This document shows positions 18,951 to 29,118 of a stretch of DNA of 64,000 nt, piece by piece. The stretch lies in contig CAWJQA010000019.1 of assembly GCA_963844885.1 (NCBI GenBank), positions 87,405 to 151,404 on the forward strand. The letters are read 5' to 3'. This DNA is from DATMER01 sp963844885 (GTDB lineage Bacteria > Acidobacteriota > Thermoanaerobaculia > Multivoradales > UBA5704). Position numbers and translations under genes: made by a program. The number at the start of each line of letters is the position of its first letter. Within the stretch, counting starts at the first letter, position 1. Below the pieces are notes generated by a model. That model did no database searches. It was given only the letters and a program-made list of their open reading frames with translations, and was not told the origin of the DNA.

Positions 18951-19609
18951 TCCGTGCCGAGCCCGGTCCCCGCGGCTTCGAGAAGATTCGCGAAAAGAAG
19001 CGCGAGATCCTGCTGGCGGCCTCCCGGGTCTTCCGGGTGCGCGGCCTGCATTCGACCGGCATGCGGGACATCGCGGCCGATCTGGGCATGGCGGTGGGCA
19101 ATCTCTACTACTACTTCAAGGACAAGGAGGAGCTGCTGGCCTTCGTCCAGGAGACCGCTCTCTCCGGCCTGCTCGACATGGCGGCGCGGGTGCGGGCTCT
19201 GGACCTGCGGCCCGACCAGAAGGTCTGGCTGCTGCTCCAGGAGCACGTGGTACGGCTGAACGATCCCGAAGAGGGCACTCCGGGCTCGCTGGCGCACCTT
19301 GAAGTAGAGGCGCTCGGCGAGAGCCGGCGCGCGGCGGTGCTGGCGCAGCGTGATGAATACGAGAGGATCCTGCGGCGGCTGATCGAGGAAGGGATGGACC
19401 GGCAGGTGTTCCGCCAGGTCGACGCCAAGGTGGCGGCGCTGGCCCTGCTCGGCGCGGTGAACTGGACAGTCAAGTGGTTTCGGCCGGACGGCGGCAAGAG
19501 CGCGCGGCAGATCGGGAGTGAGGCCGCCGAAACGCTGGTGCGCGGGCTGCTCGCGCCGGGAGTGGACGCCGCGCCGCCGCCGCTGCCGCAGATGGAGGAG
19601 GAAGGATGA
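18941..19609 (+). CDS. TetR-family repressor of the hydroxylase operon
   Basis: 222 residues. The N-terminal helix-turn-helix block is typical (ILLAASRVFRVRGLHSTGMR, DIAADLGMAVGNLYYYFKDK) and the variable C-terminal part would bind the inducer. No leader precedes the ATG, which lies inside the predicted operator. The stop overlaps the start of the next gene (ATGA, 19606-19609), so regulator and enzyme are co-transcribed and coupled. By analogy with similar operators and neighbours, the inducer may be an aromatic acyl-CoA, which is inference. Confidence 0.85.
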   Translation: MVQIRAEPGPRGFEKIREKKREILLAASRVFRVRGLHSTGMRDIAADLGMAVGNLYYYFKDKEELLAFVQETALSGLLDMAARVRALDLRPDQKVWLLLQEHVVRLNDPEEGTPGSLAHLEVEALGESRRAAVLAQRDEYERILRRLIEEGMDRQVFRQVDAKVAALALLGAVNWTVKWFRPDGGKSARQIGSEAAETLVRGLLAPGVDAAPPPLPQMEEEG

Positions 19610-20131
19610 CCGACGACAGGATCACACTGAAGCTCCGGGTCAACGGCGAAGACCGGTTCGCCGTGGTGCCCGTCCACCATACGCTGCTCGAGGTGCTGCG
19701 CGAGGAGCTGGCGCTGACCGGCACCAAGCACGGCTGCGAGCTGGGCGAGTGCGGCACCTGCGCCGTGCTGGTGGACGGCCGGCCGGTGCTCTCCTGCCTC
19801 GCGCTCGGCCGCCGAGATGGACGGCCGCGAGATCGAGACGGTCGAGGGCCTCCAGAACGGCAACCAGCTCCACCCGCTGCAGGCGGCGTTCGCCGACCTC
19901 GGCGCCGCCCAGTGCGGCTACTGCACGCCGGGCATCCTGATGACCGCCAAGGCGCTGCTGGAGGACAACCCGCGGCCCTCGGCGCCGAGATCCAGCGAGG
20001 CGCTCGCCGGCAACCTCTGCCGCTGCACCGGGTACCACAAGATCATCCAGGCGGTGGAGTGGGGCGGCGGCGAAGCTGCGCGGCGAGGAGGGGACGCCCC
20101 GGACGAGGTGTTCTACGGAGAACAGCCTTGA
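19606..20131 (+). CDS. hcrC: Molybdenum hydroxylase [2Fe-2S] subunit (HcrC-like)
   Basis: About 174 residues after correcting one extra base at 19807 (after a leucine codon) and a compensating pair near 19985-19995. The plant-type ferredoxin cluster is seen as CELGECGTC with a further Cys in VLSCLAL, and the second [2Fe-2S] cluster as QCGYCTPG and NLCRCTGY. This is the small electron-transfer subunit of xanthine-dehydrogenase-family enzymes. Gene order gamma-alpha-beta and the special beta subunit point to the 4-hydroxybenzoyl-CoA reductase branch. The stop lies in a short repeated segment before the next gene. Confidence 0.85.
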
Positions 20132-20182
20132 GCTGCACCGGCACGAACAGCCTTGAGCTACGGAGAACAGCCATTGAGCGCC
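20116..20182 (+). repeat. Triple GAACAGCC(A)TTGAGC repeat at the hcrC-hcrA junction
   Basis: GAACAGCCTTGAGC occurs at about 20119 and 20145, and as GAACAGCCATTGAGC at about 20165. Two copies are preceded by the same CTACGGA. The end of hcrC and the start of hcrA therefore appear in near-duplicate. It could be a small tandem duplication or alternative strain sequences joined during assembly. It makes the hcrA start ambiguous (TTG at 20174 or 20153). Confidence 0.6.
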
Positions 20183-22763
20183 GAGACCCATCCGCAAACC
20201 CGACCCCGAGCCCGAGCGCGGCTTCAACATCGTCGGCAAGCCGTTCCGCCGCGTGGACGGCCGCGCGAAGGTGACCGGCTCGACCCGCTTCGCGGACGAC
20301 CTCACGTTTCCACGCATGGTCGCCCTGCGGCTGGTCCGCTCGCACCGTCCCCCACGCCCTGATCAAGTCGATCGATCTCTCCGAGGCGGAGAAGGTTCCG
20401 GGCGTCCTCGGCTGTCCTCACCGGCCGGGACTTTCCGATCCCGTTCGGCATCCTGCCCGTGTCGCAGGACGAGCACGCGCTCTGCCCGGACAAGGTCCGC
20501 TTCGTGGGCGACCCGGTCGTCGCCGTGGCCGCGGTCACCGAGGACGCGGCCTGGGAGGCGGCCTTCAAGGTGCGGGTCGAGTACGAGCCGCTGCGCGACG
20601 ATCTCGTCCATCGCAGGATGCTCTGGATACCCCCGAGCCGCGGATTCACGACTACGGCGACGACGGCAACGTCCACAAGTCGGTCTCGATGGCCTTCGGC
20701 GACCTGGACGGCGGCTTCGCCGCGGCCGACGAGATCTTCGAGGACACGTTCTTCTACGAGGGGAACACCCACCTCCCCATGGAGCAGCACGCGACCGTGG
20801 CGGTGCCCGAGGACGACGACCGCGTCACCGTCTGCTCGTCCACCCAGACGCCGCACTACCTCCACCGGGCGCTGGCCAAGGTGCTGGGGCTGCCGGCGTC
20901 GCGCATGCGGGTCATCGCCTGCTCGAACGGCGGCGGCTTCGGCGGCAAGAGCGATCCGTTCAACCACGAGATCGTAGCGGCGAAGATGGCGCTCATGCTC
21001 GGCCGGCCGGTCAAGATCGCGCTCACCCGCGAGGAGGTCTTCTACTGCCACCGCGGCCGCCACCCGGTGCTGATGCATGTCCGCACCGGCGTCAGAAACG
21101 TGATGGCCGCGGACGATCACCGCCCAGCACCTCAAGACGGCGCTCGACGGCGGCGCCTACGGCAGCTACGGGGTCGCGTCCACCTACTACACCGGGCGCG
21201 CTCGCAGACCGTGACCTACGAGATGCCCGCGCTACCGTTTCGACGGCGTGCGCGCCTTCACCAACAAGCCGCCCTGCGGGCCCAAGCGCGGCCACGGCAC
21301 GCCGCAGCCGCGCTTCGCCTCGAGGTGCAGCTCGACAAGATCGCCGTCGCGCTCGGCGTCAACCCGGCCGACCTGCGCCTCGGCAGCTGGTCGCAGCCGG
21401 GCACGGTGACCGCGAACTGGCTGCGCATCGGCTCCATGGGTCTGCGGCGCTGCATCGACGCGGTGGTCGCAGGCAGCCGCTTCCGCGAGCGCTGGGGGCA
21501 AGCTCGCCGGAGGGCCGCGGGCTGGGTCTCGCCTGCGGCTCGTACCTCTGCGGCGCGGGCCTGCCGATCTACTGGAACCACATGCCGCAGTCGGGCGTCC
21601 AGCTCAAGCTCGACCGCTCCGGCGGCGTGGCGGTGTTCTGCGGCGAGGCGGAGATCGGCCAGGGCTCGGACTCGATCCTGGCCGCCATGGTGGCCGAGGT
21701 GCTGGGCGTCGACGCTGGCGGACATCCGGCTCTGCGTCGGCGGACACCGATCTCACGCCCGGTCGATCTCGGCAGCTACTCGTCGCGCGTGACGCTGATG
21801 ATGGGCAACGCCGCGATCCAGGCCGCCGAGCGGGCGCGCGACATGATCGCCAAGGCCGTCGCGGAGCAGCTCGAGGTCCCGGCCGACCGGCTGGTCTTCG
21901 CGGACCGGCGGGTGTTCGACGCGCAGGACCCGGAGAAGGGCATCACCTTCCAGGAGGCGGTGATCGCCGCGGAAGCCCGCTTCGGCACGCTGGGCACGAT
22001 CGGCAGCTACATCCCGCCGCGCTCGCCGGGCAAGTACCGGGGCGCGGGCGTCGGGCCCGTCGCCAGCCTACTCGTACTCGGCGGCGGTGGTCGAGGTCGA
22101 GGTCGATCCCGAGACCGGCGTGTGGAACCCGGTCCACGTCTGGATGGCGCACGACATCGGGCGGAGCGCTCAACCCGGCGCTGGTGATGGGCCAGGTCGA
22201 AGGCAGCGTCTACATGGGTCTGGGCGAGGTGATGATGGAAGAGCAGGCCTTCCGCCGGCTGCCGAAGCACCTGTCGGGCGCGCTGGTCCACAAGTTCCCG
22301 TCGCTGCTGGAGTACAAGAGCCCGACCTTCCTGGAGATGCCGCCGGTGACCACCTATCTGATCGAGGATCCGGACCCGGAAGGGCCGTTCGGCGCCAAGG
22401 AGGTCGGCCAGGGGCCGCTCCTGCCGATCATGCCGGCGGTGGCGAACGCCATCTACGACGCGGTGGGCGTGCGCATCGATGAGGTGCCCGGTGCATCCGC
22501 ATAGAGTTCTCAAGGCGCTCCAGGCCAAGGCGAAAGGCGAGGAGCCGCGCGTCGGCCCGAAGGCCTTCCCCGAGGTCGAATTCGAGGAGACGCTGCTCGT
22601 GCCCACCCCCGCGCAGGGCGGCGACGGCCGGGCGATCAACGATTTCAAGGACAAGCTCCGCTCCGGCATGCGCTCGACGTCGGGCACGATGATGAGCCGC
22701 GAGGAGGCGCTCCGGCAAAAGAAGATCGCGGTCCTGACCACGGGGCCGGAGGGGGCGAAGTAG
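20174..22763 (+). CDS. hcrA: Molybdenum-cofactor catalytic subunit (HcrA-like), frame broken by many single-base indels
   Basis: When about 20 single-base indels are bridged, one continuous protein of roughly 855 residues appears. Recognisable blocks are GRAKVTGSTRFADDL, DKVRFVGDPVVAVAAV, SSTQTPHYLHRALAKVLG, CSNGGGFGGKSDPFNHEI, GHGTPQPRFA, FCGEAEIGQGSDSILAAM, SYSSRVTLMMGNAAI and GPFGAKEVGQGPLLPIMPAV (the usual Glu of the active site lies in this last block). Insertions at 20343, 20410, 21499, 21506, 21711, 21742, 21761, 22059, 22165 and 22490 each follow a complete codon. The C-terminal 90 residues extend past the usual family end. It binds molybdopterin cytosine dinucleotide and would dehydroxylate or hydroxylate an aromatic substrate. 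I consider the gene intact in the organism. Confidence 0.8.
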
Positions 22764-22764
22764 C

Positions 22765-23799
22765 ATGCTGCGACTGCCACCGTTCCAGTTCTACGCCGCG
22801 AAGACTCTCGCCGAGGCCGCCGACGTCCTCGTCAGCGAGGGCGCCGCCGAGCACGAGGACAACGTGCGCCTCGTGGCCGGAGGCACGGATCTCTGGCCCA
22901 ACATGAAGCGCCGCCACCAGAAGGCCCGGACCGTGGTGAGCCTGATGCGCATCCCCGGCCTCCGGGAGATCTCGGTCAACGGTGAGGTCCGCATCGGAGC
23001 CACCACGATCCTGGAGGATATCGTCCGGAACGCGGCCGTCCGCGAGCGCTATCCCGCCCTGGCGCGGGCCGTGGCGTCGATCTCCTCTCCCCCGCTCCGC
23101 AACATGGGGACGATCGGCGGCAACCTGTGCGTGGACACACGCTGTACCTATTACAACCAGACCGAGGAGTGGCGCCGCTCGATCGACTACTGCATGAAAG
23201 AGGACGGCCACACCTGCTGGGTGGCGACCAGCTCGCCGCGCTGCCTCGCGCACTCCGCCTCCGACTCCGCGCCGATGCTCTGCGCCCTGGGCGCGGACGT
23301 GCGGCTGGCCTCGACGGACGGTGAGCGGGTGATCCCGGTCGAGGGGCTGTATCGGGACGACGGCATCCTCTACCTCGCCAAGCGTCCCGAGGAGATCGTG
23401 GCGGGCGTGTTGCTCTCCAAGGAGTCGGACGCAACCCACTGCCGCTCGGCCTTCTGGAAGCTCCGCCGCCGCGGCAGCATCGACTTCGCGGTCCTCTCCG
23501 CGGCCGTAGCACTGTGGACCGACGCCGCCGGCATGGTCGAGAAGGCGAGAATCTACCTCGGCGCCGTGGGCTCCTCTCCGGTCTCCGCCGAGGAGTCCGC
23601 GGCCTTCCTGACCGGCAAGACCCTGACACCCGAGACGATCGCCGAAGCCGCCCGCCTCGCCCGCAAGCCGGCCTATCCCATGGACAACACGGACTTCCAG
23701 GCGCAGTGGCGCGGGGCGATGGTGGTCAAGTACACGGAAGCGGCGCTGCGCGAGGCCGCCGGGCTGCCGGTGGAGCGGCTGGCGCCGAAGCATGGATGA
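22765..23799 (+). CDS. hcrB: FAD subunit with extra [4Fe-4S] loop (HcrB-like)
   Basis: 344 residues, no frameshift, starting one base after the hcrA stop. The FAD-binding blocks are VRLVAGGTDLWPNMKR and RNMGTIGGNLC. An insert absent from ordinary xanthine-dehydrogenase FAD subunits carries Cys127, Cys143, Cys151 and Cys160. This 16-8-9 spacing is the one I recall for the [4Fe-4S] ligands of Thauera aromatica HcrB. In 4-hydroxybenzoyl-CoA reductase the extra cluster lets low-potential ferredoxin drive reductive removal of the ring hydroxyl. This is the best evidence that the operon encodes a reductase of that branch; the exact aromatic substrate is unknown. Confidence 0.85.
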   Translation: MLRLPPFQFYAAKTLAEAADVLVSEGAAEHEDNVRLVAGGTDLWPNMKRRHQKARTVVSLMRIPGLREISVNGEVRIGATTILEDIVRNAAVRERYPALARAVASISSPPLRNMGTIGGNLCVDTRCTYYNQTEEWRRSIDYCMKEDGHTCWVATSSPRCLAHSASDSAPMLCALGADVRLASTDGERVIPVEGLYRDDGILYLAKRPEEIVAGVLLSKESDATHCRSAFWKLRRRGSIDFAVLSAAVALWTDAAGMVEKARIYLGAVGSSPVSAEESAAFLTGKTLTPETIAEAARLARKPAYPMDNTDFQAQWRGAMVVKYTEAALREAAGLPVERLAPKHG

Positions 23800-23817
23800 G
23801 GATCGCGAGGTGGATGC

Positions 23818-24351
23818 TTGAACTTCGGGATCGTCCTCGATACCGTCGCGGGCTTTCTCACCGAGAAGGGCTACCGGTACGCCTTGATCGGTGGCGTCGC
23901 CCTGATCAGCTACGGCCTGCCAAGGACTACCCTGGACCTCGATTTCGTGGTCGAGTCCACGGCCCAGGACGATCTGATCGCCTTCCTCGAGTCCCGGGGA
24001 TACGAGACAAGAGGCCGCTCAACAGGCTACTCGACTCATTTTCACCCCGACACCGACTGGGGCGGGCTCGATTTCGTGTACGTCAGTGGAGACACCAGCC
24101 GCAAGCTCTTCGCCGATTGCCGGCTCCTGCCCGGCCCTGGCAGCCGGGAGTCCCCCGTACCGAGTCCGGAGCACCTTGCCGCACTCAAGGTGACCGCGAT
24201 GAAGAACGATCCCACGAGGCTGTTCCAGGATATGGCAGACGTTCGCTTCCTCCTCACGCTTCCCGGAGTTGACCGGCAACAGATCGAGGACTACTTTGTA
24301 CGCCAGGGACTGAAGGACCGCTACGATGACCTCGCAAAGACTCTCCTCTGA
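23818..24351 (+). CDS. Nucleotidyltransferase-fold protein
   Basis: 177 residues from a TTG at 23818. YALIGGVALISYGLPRT followed by LDLDFVV gives the GG...DxD signature of the minimal/AbiEii-type nucleotidyltransferase superfamily, and HLAALKVTAMKN with RLFQDMADV fits the C-terminal part. Such proteins act as toxins that modify tRNA or as uncharacterised enzymes. The following small gene overlaps by 26 bp, which suggests a functional pair, possibly toxin-antitoxin. It sits directly behind hcrB in the same direction but has no obvious metabolic link. Confidence 0.65.
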   Translation: MNFGIVLDTVAGFLTEKGYRYALIGGVALISYGLPRTTLDLDFVVESTAQDDLIAFLESRGYETRGRSTGYSTHFHPDTDWGGLDFVYVSGDTSRKLFADCRLLPGPGSRESPVPSPEHLAALKVTAMKNDPTRLFQDMADVRFLLTLPGVDRQQIEDYFVRQGLKDRYDDLAKTLL

Positions 24352-24538
24352 CCTCCTCGACCTCGAACGGGACATCCCCACGACCGAGGAGGACGCCCGG
24401 TTCCTGCGGGAGAACCGGCCGCGCTCGGACGCCTCTACCTTCGACCAGATCCAGAAGCTCGTGGACCAGATCCCAAACGTCCAAGAGATCCTGCGCCGCC
24501 GCCCGACCTTGGAGGGCTTCGAGCCGTTCGAGCTGTGA
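24326..24538 (+). CDS. Small protein paired with the nucleotidyltransferase
   Basis: 70 residues, acidic, probably helical (SSDLLDLERDIPTTEEDARF and KLVDQIPNVQEIL). The ATG lies inside the end of the preceding gene, so the two are translationally coupled. No family recognised. Small acidic partners overlapping a nucleotidyltransferase gene are often its antidote or regulator; here that is inference from layout only. Confidence 0.5.
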   Translation: MTSQRLSSDLLDLERDIPTTEEDARFLRENRPRSDASTFDQIQKLVDQIPNVQEILRRRPTLEGFEPFEL

Positions 24539-24651
24539 ATCCTCAAGGGGGCACACGCGCGGAAGCTGCGCGCCTCGCGCGCTGAGATTTCGCCGCCGGC
24601 TCCAACGTTGAGCGTCACCATCCGTGAATTTGAAACCCGAGCCGAGCGTCG

Positions 24652-24862
24652 GCGAAGAATTTCATGGGGCAGCCGCTGCCCCGTAGATTTGGAGCCGAAA
24701 TCCGTGGGGCAGCCGCTGCCCCGTAGATTTGGAGCCGAAATCCGTGGGGCAGTCGCTGCCCCGTAGATTTGGAGCCAAAATCCGTGGGGCAGCCGCTGCC
24801 CCGTAGATTTGAAGCCAAAATCCATGGGGCAGCCGCTGCCCCGTAGATTTGAAGCCAAAATC
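24652..24862. repeat. Five tandem 40-bp repeats, each with a hairpin
   Basis: Units repeat every 40 bp exactly. Each holds GGGGCAGCCGCTGCCCC (7-bp stem, 3-nt loop) at 24666, 24706, 24746 (one T), 24786 and 24826, separated by CGTAGATTTGGAGCC-like sequence. The last unit ends at the stop codon of the giant minus-strand gene (24862). There are no unique spacers, so this is not CRISPR. It lies 3' of convergent genes and could act as a stacked bidirectional terminator or an mRNA-stabilising array. Confidence 0.85.
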
Positions 24863-27800
24863 TACTCCAGCGTCACCGGCACCATGCCGCCGGCCGTCAC
24901 CGTAGCCGTACCGGTCCAGGTACGGCCATCGGCGGCGGTGACGTCCACCTTCCAGGCCCCGGGCGCGAGACGCTCGAATTTGTAGGCGCCCGCGTCGAGG
25001 TCGAAGTCGGCCGGAGCGTCACCCCAGGGCGAGCGGAAGGGTTTGCCGTCGGCGCCGGTCAGGCGGACTTTGGCTCCGATGCGGGCGCTGCGGGGGTCGG
25101 CGAGCGCGGGGACCTTCAGATCCAAGCCTCCCGGTAGAGGCAGAGCCACCCGGCCGGCGTTGCCCGGCGAGGTCACCGGCAGCGAGACCGGCGCCGAGCC
25201 GTCCGCGTCGAGCAGCAGGTCCCAGTTGCCGGGCGCCACGCTGGCGATGCGCACGCGGCCGCTTTCTCCCACCGGATAGGTGGCGGCGGCGGCCACCTTG
25301 CCGGCGCTGTCCAGCACGGCGGTCCGCACCGTGTCCGGCGGCCGGCCCGACGGGAGGACGACTTCCAGCGTCACCCCCTCCGTAGCCTGGAGGAGGATCT
25401 CCAGATCGTCCGGCGGCGAGCCGGCGTCCACCTCGACGGTCCGCTCGCCGGGCGCGTAGCCGGACAGGACCGCGCGCACCCGCCAGCTCCCCTCCGGCAC
25501 GTCCGGAAGGCGGAACTCGCCGTCGACGTCCGTCACCGCTTCCAGCCTCATGAAGGACTGGCTCTTCTGACCCTCCGGCTGCAGCAGGCTCACCTGCACG
25601 CCCGAGACCGGACCCTTGTCCGACGAGTCCAGGATCCGCCCGGCGACCGCCGCCGTGGCGAGGCGGATCAGGAGGTCGCGGTCGCGCGACAGCTCCACGC
25701 TCTCCTTGTGGTTGGACTGGCCGCGCCGGTCCATCACTTCGAGGGCGTAGGTGCCGTCGTCCAGGCCCTCGAAGCGGAAGCGGCCGTCGTGGTCGGTCTC
25801 GGACCAGCGGCCGGCCACGCCGGAGCCGGTGAGCGCCACGTTCTCGCCGCCCGCGGGCTCGCCGTTGCGGAGCACCTGGCCGGTGAGGAGGTGGCCGTCC
25901 TTGAATTCCAGGTCGAGCCGCGCTTCCCGCTCCCCCGGATCGAGCGTGACCCGGCCTTCGGTCTGCCGCGCGCCGCGCACCGACGCCACCACCCGGCGCT
26001 CTCCCGGCTCCACCTGCTCGATCCGATAGTTGCCGTCCGGCGACACGCGGCCGGTGTGGAATCCGCCGTCCACCGAGACGCTCACCTGCGACAGCTCGGT
26101 GAAGTCGAGCCCGGTGAGCTGGCCCACGATGGCGCCGCCGGTGGTCAGCTCGACCTCGACGCCGCTCACCGAGGAGCCCGCCACCGTCACCTCCCGGCCT
26201 TCCCGACTGCGGACGAAGCCCTCCTTCTCCGCCGAGATCCGATAGGTGCCGTCGGCGACGCCGGTGAGAGTGAAAACGCCATCCGGCCCGCTCACCGCGC
26301 TGGGCAGGTCCCAGGAGTTGAACCCCTCCTTGAGAAGGATCTGCGCGGCGGCCACCGGGGTGCCGTCGTCGTCTACCACGCGGCCGGAGATCTCGACGCC
26401 AGCCTCCAGGGCGAAGTCGAGGGCGTTGTCGCCTTCCCGCACTTCCAACTCGCGCCCGGCCCGGCGGAAGCCTTTCGCCTCCACCTGGAAGTTGCGCGCG
26501 CCGGGGGTGATGCCGTCGAGGCGGTAATAGCCGTCGCCGTCGGCGTTGGCGCGCGGGGGGTTGATGATCATGCGGGCGATGGAGGTCTCGGGCTCGACGA
26601 GTTGAATCTCCGCGCCGGGCACCGGCCGGCCGCTCGCGAGCACCCGGCCCGCGATCACGGCGCCGGCCGGCAAGACGACCTCGACGCCTTTGAGATCCTG
26701 GCCGCCGGCAACTTCCAGATTGCTCCTCGACCGACTGCCGGCCCGGCGCCTGGGCTTTCAGCTCGAACGAGCCGGGCGCCACGTCCTCGATACGGAAGGC
26801 GCCGTCGTCGCCGGAGATGGCCTCTTTCATGGATTCGGAGGTGAAGATGACGAAGCCGGAGCCCATGGCGGCCGGCCCGATGGGGGTGAGTAGATCCGGG
26901 CGCCGGCCACGGGCTTGCCGTCGGGATCGACGGTCCGGCCTTCGACGGCCGAGGTAGGCTTGAGCACGATGCGGACCGGCGGTTGCTCGGATGGGTCGGA
27001 AGGGACGCGGACGCCGGGTGCGCTGCCGGGCGCGAAGCCGGAGCGCTCGACGTCCAGGTCGACGGTCTCGCCCGCGCGGCGGTCCTCGACGTGGAAGAAG
27101 CCGTCCTGGCCGGTGATCGCGGCGGGAGGAGAGTCCGCGGCGGAACGGAAGCCGGCGAAGGGATCCTTGGCGGCATCGGCGGCATTGGCGACGGTGATCT
27201 TCGCGCCCTCGACGGGTTTGCCGCTCGCCGAGACGACGAAGCCTTCCAGGGCCACGCCGCGGACGAGGGCGATGGTGCCGAGGTCGATCGAGCCGCCGCC
27301 TTCCGGCACGGCCAGGCCGGGGACGGTGATGGGCGCGTAGCCGGGCCCGCGGGCGGTGAGGCCGAAGCCGCCGGCCGGCAGGTCGGGGATCTCGAACCGG
27401 CCGTCGGCACCGGCCGTGGCCTCGAAGCGGGTGTCGCCGTCCGGCCGGTTCATGAGGATCATCCTGTCGCCGGAGGCTTCGGGCTCCAGCACGACGGTGG
27501 CGCCGGCCACGGGCTGATCGGTCTGGCTCACGACGCGGCCGAAGCCGGTCCTTCCCTTGCGCAGCACGAAGCGTAGCGGCACGGCCGGGCGGCCGGGCTC
27601 AAGCGGCGGCACGGAGGTCCGGGCCGGGGCGTAGCCGCGCCGGGTGAGCTTGATCGCGTGCGCCACTCCGGCGGCGAGGGTGGAGATGCGGAAGGCGCCC
27701 GCCGCGGTGGTGAGCGCGGTGCCGCCGCTCCCCCAACCGGCCATGGTCGCGGGCCGGCTGCCCGGCTGGAGATCCGCTTTGACTTCCACGCCGACCACCG

Positions 27801-28953
27801 GGCTCCCCTGCTCGTCGACCACGGTGCCGGAGAGGGCCAGCGCGGGCTCCAGGGCGATCGTGGGGGCACGGCGGTCTTCCAGCCTGCACGATCCAGTCGG
27901 CCTCCTGGTCGAAGAAGCCCGGAGCGGCGCCCATCAGGGACAGTGGGCGGCCGGGCGCGGCGTCGAAACGGTAGGAGCCGTCGGCGCCCGCGCGCCGGAA
28001 CGAGCCCGGATCGCCGGACCAGACGAGAGCGCCGGCCACCGGGTGGCCGTCCAGAGTGGAGACGATCCGTCCGTTCAGGGTCTGGACGGCGGGCAGCCGT
28101 ATCTCCTTCGGCCCCTTGTCCGTCTCACGCGCGGGCTCGACATAGCCGGTGAGCGACCGGTCCCCGGCCACGACGGCGATCTTCACCTTCTCCCGTCCGG
28201 CGAGGGGGATGGCGAGGAGCCCGTCCACGGAGGTGGCGCCGACGGTCCAGCGCGGATCGCCGATGCGCACCCAGGCGTCCGCCACGGGCTTGCCGGCGGC
28301 ATCCACGACGCGCACGCCCCGGCTCCGGCCGGGGACCAGCCGGAGATCGACGGCGGACGACCGCACATCCCGACGCTCGGCGAACGGCAGGCCGGGCGTG
28401 CCGGCGCGAACCAGCAGGCCCTCTTTCGCACCGCGCGGGAGAAGGAGGGTGCCCTGGGCGCCGGTCAGGCCGGCCCGGACCGGCGCCCGCCAGCCGGACC
28501 GCCGCTCCGGCTCCCAGGCGCGCACCAGCGCTCCGGCCGCGGGTTTGCCGTCCGCGCCGGTGACCCGGACTTCCAGCTTCAAATCTGTTTCCAGGCTGAC
28601 CGCCGGCAGGTCGATCGACTCGACCAGGGGGATCAGGGGGTACTCTCGCGGCACATAACCCGGAGCCTCGACCACGACCTTCCACATCCCGGCCTCGGGC
28701 GCCTGGAGGTGGAAGGTGCCGTCCGCCGCTACCGGCACGGTGGCGGCGGGCTCGCGGGCCGGTCTTCCCTGCCAATTCGAGGCGGCCGGCCTCGGCGTCG
28801 GGCACGATGGCGATCAGCAAGGCCCGGGCATCCCGGGGAACAGGGTCCTTGAAGCTGGCCGCCGACAGTGATCGCCGGGGTGGCCGGCGGCGCGGCGAAG
28901 GCCGGGAAGGTCAGGAGCAGCAGGGCGGCAGGCAGGCAGGGTTTCAGGCGCAC
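24862..28953 (-). CDS. Giant secreted carboxypeptidase-regulatory-repeat protein, copy A
   Basis: About 1,360 residues from a GTG at 28953 with GGAGG just upstream; signal peptide LKPCLPAALLLLTFPAFAAP. The rest is a chain of beta-sandwich repeats of the carboxypeptidase-regulatory-like type, each with a G(R/K)PVAGA..V core, a (A/G)DGxF/Y stretch and a (P/A)GxxxLxAxxxGY end (for example GRVVDDDGTPVAAAQILL). There are no enzymatic motifs. Frame breaks near 26690, 26880, 27880 and 28740 are treated as consensus errors. It is paralogous to 29119-33263 along most of its length (both contain LDFTELSQV and ATEGVTLEVVLP or ATEGLTLEVVLP). Likely a surface or periplasmic adhesive/structural protein. 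Role unknown. Confidence 0.75.
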
Positions 28954-28967
28954 GGGGCCTCCACAGG

Positions 28968-29113
28968 AAAGGACATAAAGGACATAAAGGACATAAAGGA
29001 CATAAAGGACATAAAGGACATAAAGGACATAAAGGACATAAAGGACTCTCTAGGAACCGCTTTTGAAGTCCGTTTACGGTCCTTTTGGTCCTTTATGTCC
29101 TTTATGTCCTTTC
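28968..29113. repeat. Nine-bp AAAGGACAT array facing an inverted copy
   Basis: Eight full AAAGGACAT units plus a partial one occupy 28968-29046. After a 42-bp spacer, 29089-29113 is the reverse complement of nearly three units, so a 25-bp stem can form. It lies between the start of copy A (28953) and the stop of copy B (29119) on the minus strand, so it may terminate transcription of B or form part of A's leader. The same AAAGGAC word recurs at 33264-33270, before the start of B. A six-frame reading gives only a DIK repeat and is not a gene. Confidence 0.8.
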
Positions 29114-29118
29114 TCTTC

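Noticed and set aside
24652..29113. Tandem repeats at 24.65 kb and 28.97 kb as CRISPR arrays
   Set aside because: Units follow each other directly with no unique spacers, and no cas genes are nearby.
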